From: an uncultured Clostridium sp.
GTDB taxonomy: Bacteria; Bacillota; Clostridia; Lachnospirales; Lachnospiraceae
Reading direction: 5' to 3'
Length of the DNA stretch: 55,166 nucleotides
Assembly (NCBI GenBank): GCA_938036545.1
Contig: CALHQJ010000049.1
Coordinates: forward strand, 1 to 55,166
Below are positions 1-8,356 of the stretch, in pieces; position 1 is the first letter of the stretch; every line of letters begins with the position of its first letter. The notes under the pieces were generated by a model, which did no database searches, had not been told where the DNA came from, and worked only from the letters and a program-made list of their open reading frames with translations. A program made the translations under genes and the position numbers.

Positions 1-283
1 AAAAATCGTTGGCGACTTCTACTATGACGGCGGCAAAGAACTCCGCATTCAGGTTGTTCCTGAACATACCTACGGCGGCAAAGTTAACGTTATTTACTTC
101 TGCGAAGAAACCAACTCTGTTTGGGCTAACGGCGAAATCTGGGCCAAAGGCTTAGTTGACGGCAAGGGCAACGTAAACTCCAGCGAACTGACCAATGTTC
201 CTGAAGGCTACAAATTAAAAATCGTTGGCGACTTCTACTATGACGGCGGCAAAGAACTCCGCATTCAGGTTATTCCAAAGTAA
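1..283 (+). CDS. 3' end of a repeat-containing, probably surface/secreted protein (partial)
   Basis: An open frame enters from the left edge (frame begins at base 2) and stops with TAA at 281-283. The 93 visible residues show a repeat of about 72 residues: bases 1-60 and 217-276 are identical except for one base, and both encode a segment with the motif VGDFYYDGGKELRIQV. The region between contains VNVIYFCEETNSVWANG. Composition is Gly/Asn/Val/Tyr rich with no membrane anchor at the end. I do not recognise the domain; short identical repeats of this kind are common in clostridial cell-surface proteins, but that is inference. The gene converges on the CAP remnant and shares a terminator hairpin with it. 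Confidence 0.7.
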   Translation, partial: KIVGDFYYDGGKELRIQVVPEHTYGGKVNVIYFCEETNSVWANGEIWAKGLVDGKGNVNSSELTNVPEGYKLKIVGDFYYDGGKELRIQVIPK

Positions 284-337
284 TAAAATATGCCTCCCTC
301 TTTAAGGCTGCACCCCTTAAAGATCTGATATAAGCCA

Positions 338-369
338 TCTGGCCCTGGAAACCAGTTTCCAGGGCCAGA
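338..369 (+). terminator. Bidirectional hairpin terminator
   Basis: A perfect 14-bp inverted repeat (338-351 and 356-369, arm TCTGGCCCTGGAAA) with a 4-nt loop lies between two converging frames. The plus-strand side is followed by a T-rich tract. It probably ends the upstream repeat-protein gene and may also serve the minus strand. Confidence 0.7.
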
Positions 370-390
370 CTTATCATTTCCTATTCTGTT

Positions 391-666
391 TTATCTCTGC
401 GTTCCAAATAACTGAACCCAGTATTTTCTGCTGCCCTTTACATAACAGCCCACACCGATTTCCTCGAATTCAGCATTTAAAATATTCGCCCTATGGCCGG
501 AAGAATTCATCCAGCGGTTCATCACATCTTCAGGACTGTTCTGACCATATGCAATATTTTCTCCAATCTCAGATTCTCTTTCCGTGTTTATCTGATTTTT
601 ATTATACCCCATAAGAAGCGTGGAAACAATCCTATCACGTAAAAAAAGGCCTCTCCGCCGTCCCAT
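391..666 (-). pseudogene. 5'-truncated remnant of a CAP/SCP-domain (YkwD-like) protein
   Basis: The 91-residue frame keeps the C-terminal half of a CAP/SCP domain: GENIAYG, then the HRANIL signature near residue 59, then an IGVGCY...WVQLFG end. A full domain is about 120-130 residues and is normally preceded by a signal peptide and the first helices with the leading His; all that is absent. The available start codon lies inside the atp operon terminator, so the first ten or so residues (Arg-rich) are simply translated terminator sequence. I read this as decayed DNA left 3' of the atp operon rather than a working gene. It could still be expressed by read-through, but no ribosome site of its own is obvious. 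Confidence 0.65.
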
Positions 667-692
667 AAAGAGTCCTGCAGAAAAGCCTTTTT
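641..692 (-). terminator. Terminator of the ATP synthase operon
   Basis: On the minus strand AAAAAGGC...GGCCTTTTTTT forms a stem of about 13 pairs including G-U pairs, ending in a T run, starting about 20 nt after the atpC stop. It is a normal intrinsic terminator and overlaps the 5' end of the CAP remnant. Confidence 0.7.
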
Positions 693-710
693 CTTTGCAT
701 TCTATAATAT

Positions 711-1109
711 TTACTTTCTTACTTCCAAACGTACCATTGCTCTCTTAAGGGCCAGTTCTGCTCTGGTTACGTCAACCTCTGCGCTATGGCTCTTAAGCCG
801 TCTCTCAGCCCGAATTCTGGCCTCTTCTGCCCTCTTTACGTCGATTTCTTCAGGCCATTCCACAACTTCTGCCATAATGGTAATCTCTTCTGGCATAACC
901 TGAATAAATCCGGACATCAAAGCTGCTTCGCGAACCTGGCCTGCTTCGTGGATACGGAGAATTCCAGGGGATACGATGGCAGTCAGGGGAATATGTCCCT
1001 TGTAGATACCAATGTCTCCCTCTGTAGTAGTCAGCTCCACCATGGAAGCCTCTCCCTCGTAAAAATTCTCATCCGGAGTAATGATCTGCAAACGGAATAC
1101 CTCTGCCAT
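711..1109 (-). CDS. atpC: F1Fo ATP synthase subunit epsilon
   Basis: 132 residues, the usual length. The N-terminal beta-sandwich begins FRLQIITPDENFYEG and has the GDIGIYKGHIPL segment; the C-terminal part is the two-helix hairpin (EEIDVKRAEEARIRAERRL onward) that brakes rotation in the family. It is the last gene of the operon, 11 bp after atpD, with a clear AGGAGG site before the ATG. The subunit sits on gamma and couples rotation of the c-ring to F1 catalysis. Confidence 0.96.
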   Translation of the reverse strand: MAEVFRLQIITPDENFYEGEASMVELTTTEGDIGIYKGHIPLTAIVSPGILRIHEAGQVREAALMSGFIQVMPEEITIMAEVVEWPEEIDVKRAEEARIRAERRLKSHSAEVDVTRAELALKRAMVRLEVRK

Positions 1110-1120
1110 AATCAGCCCTC

Positions 1121-2512
1121 CTATTTCACGCGGGCAAGAACGTCATCAATATTACCTGCATTTAAGAATAAGTTCTCCGGAATGTCGTCATGCTTGCCTT
1201 CCAGAATCTCCTTAAAGCCCTGAATGGTTTCGCTTAACGGCACATAACGTCCTTCCAGACCGGTAAACTGTCCTGCAACAAAGAATGGCTGAGATAAAAA
1301 TCTCTGAATCTTTCTTGCACGGGATACTGTCAGCTTATCTTCTTCAGAAAGCTCATCCATACCTAACATGGCGATAATATCCTGAAGCTCTTTATACTTC
1401 TGAAGAACCTCCTGTACGCCGCGGGCTACATTGTAATGCTCTTCACCGATAATACGTGGGTCCAGAATTCTGGAAGTTGACTCCAACGGATCTACTGCCG
1501 GATAAATACCAAGTTCTACGATAGAACGGCTTAATACGGTCGTTGCGTCCAAGTGGGCAAAGGTATTTGCAGGAGCAGGGTCTGTAAGGTCATCTGCAGG
1601 CACGTATACAGCCTGTACAGAAGTAATAGAACCATTCTTTGTAGAAGTAATACGCTCCTGTAAAGCACCCATCTCAGTCTGCAGGGTAGGCTGATAACCT
1701 ACTGCGGAAGGCATACGTCCCAGCAAAGCGGATACTTCAGAACCCGCCTGAGTAAAACGGAAAATATTATCAATAAAGAGCAGCACGTCTTTACCGCCCT
1801 TATCACGGAAATATTCTGCCATAGTCAAGCCGGTTAATCCAACTCTCATACGGGCTCCCGGCGGCTCATTCATCTGACCAAATACCATGGTCGTTTTATT
1901 AATAACGCCGGATTCCTGCATTTCATGGTAAAGGTCATTTCCCTCACGGGTACGCTCGCCTACACCGGTAAATACGGAATAGCCGCCGTGCTCGGTAGCA
2001 ATGTTACGGATCAGCTCCTGGATTAATACGGTTTTACCTACGCCAGCGCCGCCGAACAGACCGATTTTACCGCCCTTCTGATAGGGGCAGAGAAGGTCAA
2101 CGACTTTGATACCGGTCTCCAAAATCTCTGTCTCTGTGGACTGTTCTTCAAAAGTCGGAGCTTTTCTATGGATGGGAAGATATTCTTCTACCTCTGGCTG
2201 GGGCTTGTTGTCGATTGCATCTCCTAAAACGTTAAAAATACGTCCCAGGGTGTTCTCACCTACCGGAACCGAAATCGGCGCACCGGTAGCCACAGCGTCC
2301 ATACCACGAACCAGACCATCCGTCGTGCCCATGGCGATGCAGCGGACTGTATCATCGCCAAGATGCTGGGATACTTCAACCGTCAGCTTGCCGCCGTCAG
2401 CAAGAGGAACCTGAATCGCCTCATTGATTTCCGGCAGCTTGCCCTGGCTGAACTTAATATCCAACACAGCACCGATAATCTGTGTAATCTTGCCTGTGTT
2501 CTGTTCTGCCAT
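1121..2512 (-). CDS. atpD: F1Fo ATP synthase subunit beta
   Basis: 463 residues, full length. It holds the catalytic sites: the P-loop GGAGVGKTVLIQ around residue 155, GERTREGNDLYHEM with the catalytic Glu, and the DELSEED lever near the C terminus. The start is an ATG preceded by GGAGAAACAAG. The gene is separated from atpG by about 210 bp, far more than any other gap in the operon, because a 153-bp mobile element has inserted there (see 2564-2716). Confidence 0.98.
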   Translation of the reverse strand: MAEQNTGKITQIIGAVLDIKFSQGKLPEINEAIQVPLADGGKLTVEVSQHLGDDTVRCIAMGTTDGLVRGMDAVATGAPISVPVGENTLGRIFNVLGDAIDNKPQPEVEEYLPIHRKAPTFEEQSTETEILETGIKVVDLLCPYQKGGKIGLFGGAGVGKTVLIQELIRNIATEHGGYSVFTGVGERTREGNDLYHEMQESGVINKTTMVFGQMNEPPGARMRVGLTGLTMAEYFRDKGGKDVLLFIDNIFRFTQAGSEVSALLGRMPSAVGYQPTLQTEMGALQERITSTKNGSITSVQAVYVPADDLTDPAPANTFAHLDATTVLSRSIVELGIYPAVDPLESTSRILDPRIIGEEHYNVARGVQEVLQKYKELQDIIAMLGMDELSEEDKLTVSRARKIQRFLSQPFFVAGQFTGLEGRYVPLSETIQGFKEILEGKHDDIPENLFLNAGNIDDVLARVK

Positions 2513-2563
2513 CTTGTTTCTCCTTACTTAATTTTATGATAAAATACTAACTGTTGTAAAACT

Positions 2564-2716
2564 GTAACGGTTCAGGACGGGGCATCTTCTTGTCCGGCTT
2601 TGCCGAACAAGAAGCATCGGAGATTCCTCCGATGTGAAACCTGGTGTAAAAAGCTGTTTACAAGCCAGCTTGACACAGCTTTTTACGCCAGATTTCCCGC
2701 CGTCCTGAATAGTTAC
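2564..2716. mobile_element. Short inverted-repeat element, full copy A, inside the atp operon
   Basis: 153 bp bounded by GTAAC and GTTAC. The terminal inverted repeats are about 17 bp (GTAACGGTTCAGGACGG on the left). The flanks are a perfect 8-bp direct repeat GTAAAACT at 2556-2563 and 2717-2724; the right copy abuts the atpG stop codon. On the minus strand it contains, in order, a long hairpin (arms near CTGGCGTAAAAAGCTG), a short hairpin (ATCGGAG/CTCCGAT) and a third hairpin (CTTCTTGT...ACAAGAAG). It is about 95% identical by eye to copy B at 15028-15180. It has no coding capacity, so it is a MITE-like non-autonomous element. The GTAA ends and 8-bp duplication fit the IS66 family. Confidence 0.85.
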
Positions 2717-2723
2717 GTAAAAC

Positions 2724-3578
2724 TTATGATATCGCATTTGCGCCGGCAATGATTTCGGTCAGCTCCTGAGTGATGGAGTCCTGTCTAGCCCGATTGTACT
2801 GAAGGCTTAAGGAATCAATCATTTCCTCAGCATTGCTGGTTGCCGAATCCATGGCCGTCATACGCGCGCCGTTCTCACTAGCAACTGCCTCAAGAAGTGC
2901 GCCATAAATCAAACTGCTCATATATTTGGGGATAATGGCATTCAAGACCTCATCCTCGTTTGGCTCATAATTCATAAGCAGCGTGTTGGATTCCTCTGCA
3001 GACAGATCCATCTCTACCGGAAGCAGCTTAATCAGCTTCGGAATATGAACCACAGTGTTTTTAAAGGAGGTATAGGCCAGATAAATCTCACCAATCTCCC
3101 CTCTGGAAAACTCATCCAGCAGTTCTACTGTCAAATCCGCTGCGTCACGGTACATGGGTTCATTAATCACGTCTGAATAATCTCTCTGAATCTTATAACC
3201 TTTCCGAATCAGGCCGTCACGGCCTTTACGTCCTATGGCATAAATCCATGTATCTTCCACCGGCGTCTCGCTGCTTCCGGCTAACAGCTTTACAATGCTG
3301 CTGTTGTAGCCGCCTGCCAGACCCCTGTTGGAGGTAATGGCAATGACTGCCTTTTTCTTGGAGACACTTGGACGAAGATACTTGTGATCAAGATTTCCCG
3401 ATTTTCGCAGCATGGATCCGATAGTCGCATACATCATATCAGAATACGGCCTGGATGCCTCTGCTTTGGTTCTGGACTTCTGCAGCTTCACGGTGGAAAC
3501 CAGCTTCATGGCTTTGGTAATCTGCTGAGTGCTCTGGATACTGGCGCGTCTGCGTTTAATATCTCTCATGGATGCCAT
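2724..3578 (-). CDS. atpG: F1Fo ATP synthase subunit gamma
   Basis: 284 residues, typical. The N-terminal helix MRDIKRRRASIQSTQQITKAM and the C-terminal helix (ENGARMTAMDSATSNAEEMI, then YNRARQDSITQELTEIIAGA) form the central-shaft coiled coil; the middle is the Rossmann-like part. The start has an upstream AGGCAGGTGA. The stop codon touches the target-site duplication of the inserted element, so the protein is intact but its 3' flank is new. Confidence 0.97.
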   Translation of the reverse strand: MASMRDIKRRRASIQSTQQITKAMKLVSTVKLQKSRTKAEASRPYSDMMYATIGSMLRKSGNLDHKYLRPSVSKKKAVIAITSNRGLAGGYNSSIVKLLAGSSETPVEDTWIYAIGRKGRDGLIRKGYKIQRDYSDVINEPMYRDAADLTVELLDEFSRGEIGEIYLAYTSFKNTVVHIPKLIKLLPVEMDLSAEESNTLLMNYEPNEDEVLNAIIPKYMSSLIYGALLEAVASENGARMTAMDSATSNAEEMIDSLSLQYNRARQDSITQELTEIIAGANAIS

Positions 3579-3596
3579 GATTTGTCACCTGCCTAT

Positions 3597-5099
<1,503 letters not shown>

Positions 5100-5151
5100 A
5101 ACTGAGGTTCGCACCTTCTTTCTGTTATCAGTAATTGTCCGGCCTGGCAGA

Positions 5152-5700
5152 TTATCCCAGACGGACAGTTAAGAGCTGCTTTTTCAGCTCATAGAGCTGG
5201 GTTTTAATACTGCTGTCCACGACCCGATCGCCGATACGGATAACCATGCCGCCGATTAAGCCCGGATCTACAGTATAATCCATCTCAAACTCCGCATAGG
5301 GAGTGGTTTCTAAAAGCTTCGCCTTTACCGCAGCTTTCTGCTCATCCCGCAGTTCTACTGCGCTTACAACCGAAGCTGTGCCAATCTTTTTATATTCCCG
5401 AACTGCATCTATAAAATAAGCAAAAATCATCGGGATTTCTTTTTGCCTGCCCTTGTCAACAATGATTGTCAAGAAGCCCATCATCTCATCCGAGACTCTT
5501 CCGGAGAAAATGTTCTCCATGACGGAAATCTTCTCTTCCTTTACAATCTGAGGATGATTCAGCGCATCCATAAGCTTCGGATTATCCCGAAAAATGCCGC
5601 ATAAGGCCTGGGTTTCTTCGTAGACAGTCTCCAGATCGTTTCTGTCCAGAGCCGCCTCAAACAACGCATCGCCGTATACCTTTGCTATCAGCTTTGCCAT
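5152..5700 (-). CDS. atpH: F1Fo ATP synthase subunit delta
   Basis: 182 residues, the usual OSCP/delta length. The N-terminal helical domain starts AKLIAKVYGDALFEAA; the C-terminal part has the family motif DPGLIGGMVIRIGDRVVDSSIK. It fixes the peripheral stalk to the top of F1. Its start overlaps the end of atpF by 13 bp, so the two are probably translationally coupled. Confidence 0.96.
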   Translation of the reverse strand: MAKLIAKVYGDALFEAALDRNDLETVYEETQALCGIFRDNPKLMDALNHPQIVKEEKISVMENIFSGRVSDEMMGFLTIIVDKGRQKEIPMIFAYFIDAVREYKKIGTASVVSAVELRDEQKAAVKAKLLETTPYAEFEMDYTVDPGLIGGMVIRIGDRVVDSSIKTQLYELKKQLLTVRLG

Positions 5701-6203
5701 GTATCCTCACCCATCTCCTTCAGAGTCTCTTCAATCAATGCATCCTGCACCTTGGTATCAATGGAAGCAGCAACAACCTTGCCAGCCATTAATGAAGCAA
5801 TGGAAACCACTTCCTGCTTCATCTCGTCTAACGCTTTCTTTCTCTCCAGCTCGATTTCCTTGCCGGCACGTTCTACGATTCTGGCTGCTTCCGCTCTGGC
5901 CTCATCAATGATTTCAGCTTCGCGGCGCTTTGCTTTTCTTCTGGCTTCTTCCAGGATAGCGTCTGCTTCCTTATTCACAGCCTTCAGCTTCGCTTCATAC
6001 TCTGCTTTCATTTCTGCTGCATCCTTTTGATCCTGAGCCGCCTGATTCAGTTCGTCTGCAATCTTCTGACGGCGCTTCTCCAGAAAAGCCCTGGCTGGGT
6101 TAAACAGCAGATAGGATAATGCAAAGAACAGGATAAAGATGTTAAATCCAGTTATTACTGCATCATGCAGCAACTGGGGGTCAAATCCAATTAACCGATC
6201 CAA
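5688..6203 (-). CDS. atpF: F1Fo ATP synthase subunit b
   Basis: 171 residues: one membrane helix near residues 14-36 (AVITGFNIFILFFALSYLLF), then a long charged coiled coil rich in Lys/Glu/Ala that forms the peripheral stalk. The start is read as TTG, seven bases after GAGGAGG; no ATG lies near the membrane helix, so the TTG is the only start that gives a complete protein. A single b gene is present, so the stalk is likely a homodimer. Confidence 0.95.
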   Translation of the reverse strand: MDRLIGFDPQLLHDAVITGFNIFILFFALSYLLFNPARAFLEKRRQKIADELNQAAQDQKDAAEMKAEYEAKLKAVNKEADAILEEARRKAKRREAEIIDEARAEAARIVERAGKEIELERKKALDEMKQEVVSIASLMAGKVVAASIDTKVQDALIEETLKEMGEDTWQS

Positions 6204-6255
6204 AATCTCGCCTCCTCTTGTGCTATTATCTTATAATTGCCCGTTTTCCGGCTAA

Positions 6256-6510
6256 TCAACCGAAAGGCTTAACGAACATCAGGATAATAGCAACAACCAG
6301 GCCGTACAGACCGGTAGTCTCGGCAACCGCCTGTCCTAACAGCATGGTGGAAGTAATGTCAGATTTGGCGCCTGGATTACGTCCAACTGCAGAAGCACCG
6401 TAACCTGCGGCAATACCCTGACCTACACCAGGACCGATACCAGCGATCATCGCCAGACCAGCGCCAATAGCAGAACAACCATAAATAAAATCCTGACCTG
6501 AAAAATTCAT
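6256..6510 (-). CDS. atpE: F1Fo ATP synthase subunit c, Na+-type signature
   Basis: 84 residues, two membrane helices forming a hairpin with the polar loop GRNPGAKSD. The ion site can be read directly: Gln31 in GPGVGQG of helix 1, and Val62, Glu64, Thr65, Thr66 and Tyr69 in GQAVAETTGLY of helix 2. These match the Na+-coordinating set of the Propionigenium/Ilyobacter c-ring (Gln32, Val63, Glu65, Ser66, Thr67, Tyr70, with Thr replacing Ser). H+-type rings usually lack this Gln and the hydroxyl after Glu. Start has AGGAGG. Na+ coupling is inferred from the residues. Confidence 0.97.
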   Translation of the reverse strand: MNFSGQDFIYGCSAIGAGLAMIAGIGPGVGQGIAAGYGASAVGRNPGAKSDITSTMLLGQAVAETTGLYGLVVAIILMFVKPFG

Positions 6511-6552
6511 ATTGATTCCTCCTGTAATGAAAAATAAATTTGTAGTACTTTG

Positions 6553-7263
6553 TTATTCCATTTTGTCGTTGATGTAAACCATGGTCAGCATACAGAATAC
6601 ATATGTCTGAATACATCCTGAGAATACATCACAATATACGTGCAGCGCCGCTGGAATACCGATATTGGCAAGAAGCGGCATCATGCCGTACCACAATCCC
6701 ATGATGATAACTCCGGAAAGCAGGTTTGCAAACAAACGGAGCGAGATTGAGATTGGATTCGCCAGTTCTCCGATTAAGTTAATCGGAAACAGAATCGGCG
6801 TTGGTTCAAACAAGCTGGTAAAGTGGCGGAGCCGCCGGTTTTTAATACCCTGATACTGGACAATGAAAAAGGTAACCATTCCCAGCAGGAAGGTAACGCC
6901 GTAATCCGCAGTAGCCGCCCGAAGCCCCAGCAGACCGCTCAGGTTGTTAAACAGGATAAAGATAAAAATTGTGCCGATATAGTTGGCAAATTTATATGCA
7001 TTTCCGTTTAAAATTCCCACAGTCATCTTATCCAGCATTTCTGTAGCCAGTTCTATTACATTCTGAAACATTCCCGGCACATCTGTAGCCTTCTTCATGG
7101 CACGATTGGCAGCAAAGGCCAAAGCCAGAATAATCAGCGTGATGATTGTCATGGAAACCGTAGTGGTCGTCAGCCAAAACTCCTGACCAAACAGCTCGTA
7201 TTTGAGCACCCCGTGGATCATAAAATCCGGTTCTCTTGCAACCAGCATTCCCTTACTTCCCAT
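6553..7263 (-). CDS. atpB: F1Fo ATP synthase subunit a
   Basis: 236 residues with five to six membrane helices. The essential arginine is in SLRLFANLLSG, the motif lining the ion channel against the c-ring; INLIGELANPIS lies just before it. The start follows AAAGGAGG. With atpE it forms the ion path, so if the ring is Na+-type this subunit carries the Na+ half channels. Confidence 0.96.
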   Translation of the reverse strand: MGSKGMLVAREPDFMIHGVLKYELFGQEFWLTTTTVSMTIITLIILALAFAANRAMKKATDVPGMFQNVIELATEMLDKMTVGILNGNAYKFANYIGTIFIFILFNNLSGLLGLRAATADYGVTFLLGMVTFFIVQYQGIKNRRLRHFTSLFEPTPILFPINLIGELANPISISLRLFANLLSGVIIMGLWYGMMPLLANIGIPAALHVYCDVFSGCIQTYVFCMLTMVYINDKME

Positions 7264-7296
7264 ACACAGGTCCTCCTTTCTTAAGTTTTATAAAGT

Positions 7297-7740
7297 TTAA
7301 ATACCGCTCTGGTCCAGTCCTCCTTCCTTCATTCCGTATAAGCGCCAACCGCCCAGACGGTGGACAATGGGCTGAAGATAAGCGCCGGTTTTTAATCCCA
7401 TAGTGCCTACCACCATTGCAAGTGGATTTATCTGAGGTACGCGAAAAAGCACCAGAAGCAGCACTGCAATATACACTGCTTTCCGGCCCATGGCATGTAC
7501 CAGAGTGGTTTTATTGGCATAGCCCTGATCTCCGCAGTCCATGGCTCGTTCTGTAATAATCGCCATGTGAATCAGCATTGCTGCTGCGGAAACTGCGCCT
7601 GCAGCCAGTCCCAGGAATATTGGCATTACCTTCTGATCCAGCAAGGAACAAACGACAATCGCCAGCATTCCCAGCACCACATTATGAAATACAATCCCTG
7701 CAGACATTTCAAGGATCAGGTTTTTGGTATCTTTGCTCAA
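7297..7740 (-). CDS. atpI: ATP synthase subunit I-like membrane protein
   Basis: 147 residues with four predicted membrane helices (about 10-30, 36-58, 82-100, 104-120). Position between atpZ and atpB and its size match the poorly conserved AtpI family, which helps assemble the c-ring. The frame begins at TTG, overlapping the atpZ stop as TTGA, with GGAGG seven bases upstream; the first ATG is ten codons inside, in the first helix. The similarity is weak by eye and the name rests mainly on position and topology. Confidence 0.7.
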   Translation of the reverse strand: MSKDTKNLILEMSAGIVFHNVVLGMLAIVVCSLLDQKVMPIFLGLAAGAVSAAAMLIHMAIITERAMDCGDQGYANKTTLVHAMGRKAVYIAVLLLVLFRVPQINPLAMVVGTMGLKTGAYLQPIVHRLGGWRLYGMKEGGLDQSGI

Positions 7741-8129
7741 TCCTTATCCTCCTTTATCTTATCAGCCTCCGGCGTTTCGCCGCTTTCCTGACCGGATACG
7801 CCAAAATTCCGTCCGGTAATCCGGCTGGCTGTTTTAGGACGGCTGATCTCCTGATACTGCGGCGTCTGTTTTTTCTTCTCAGCCGCCCGTTCCTGATCCT
7901 CTCTGGCCTCCTGCTTTTCATTGACGAGAAAGGTGTTTTTCGCCATAACATAACCGCAGCGGCCGCCGGACAGAACTCCTAATATGAGCAATGGAAGAAT
8001 CAGCCTGGTTCCATAATGGGTGTCAATATAATACCCCACAAAAACACATAAAAAGACAGGCGTTAAAACGCTGAGCCCAAGCTGTGTTACCATAGCAAGA
8101 CTCCGGAACACACTTTTCTGATGCCGCAT
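7737..8129 (-). CDS. atpZ: AtpZ/AtpI-type F0F1-ATPase accessory protein
   Basis: About 130 residues. The first 70 form two membrane helices with the family pattern VFVGYYIDTHYGT and a following hydrophobic helix ending at the GGRCGYVMAK turn; the remaining 60 residues are a charged Lys/Glu tail. AtpZ-type proteins sit at the head of atp operons and are linked to ion transport and ring assembly. ATG at 8129 is chosen, 11 bases after AGGAGG; a TTG one codon upstream is also possible. First gene of the operon. Confidence 0.75.
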   Translation of the reverse strand: MRHQKSVFRSLAMVTQLGLSVLTPVFLCVFVGYYIDTHYGTRLILPLLILGVLSGGRCGYVMAKNTFLVNEKQEAREDQERAAEKKKQTPQYQEISRPKTASRITGRNFGVSGQESGETPEADKIKEDKD

Positions 8130-8174
8130 CAATCACCCGTCCTCCTTTTATATTTTTGCGCATGTATAAAGTAC

Positions 8175-8203
8175 ATTATAACCAATAAATCATTCTTTGT
8201 CTA
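8175..8203 (-). promoter_or_regulatory. Sigma-A promoter of the atp operon
   Basis: Minus strand: TAGACA (8198-8203), 17-bp spacer, TATAAT (8175-8180), about 45 bp before atpZ. A second TATAAT-like box lies just upstream. Confidence 0.65.
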
Positions 8204-8261
8204 TTATACACAAAAATTTTTTTCAGCGCTTCCATTCATTGGAAGAAAAAGGCAGAAAAAA

Positions 8262-8311
8262 CCGCAAGACAAGGAAACCGGCCCTCATTGCCATACCCCC
8301 CTGCCTTGCGG
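8262..8311 (-). terminator. Terminator of the transporter/hydrolase operon
   Basis: Minus strand: CCGCAAG at the 5' arm pairs with CTTGCGG at the 3' arm and is followed by TTTTTTC. It lies about 45 bp after the hydrolase stop and upstream of the atp promoter, so it insulates the two operons. Confidence 0.65.
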
Positions 8312-8356
8312 CATCTTCTGTTTTTTGTTATTCAGTCCCGCTTTGGAATATACCGT

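Noticed and set aside
2564..2716. REP/BIME-type palindromes or IS200/IS605 derivatives
   Set aside because: Those do not make 8-bp target duplications or carry long terminal inverted repeats; the flanking duplications point to a DDE-type transposase.
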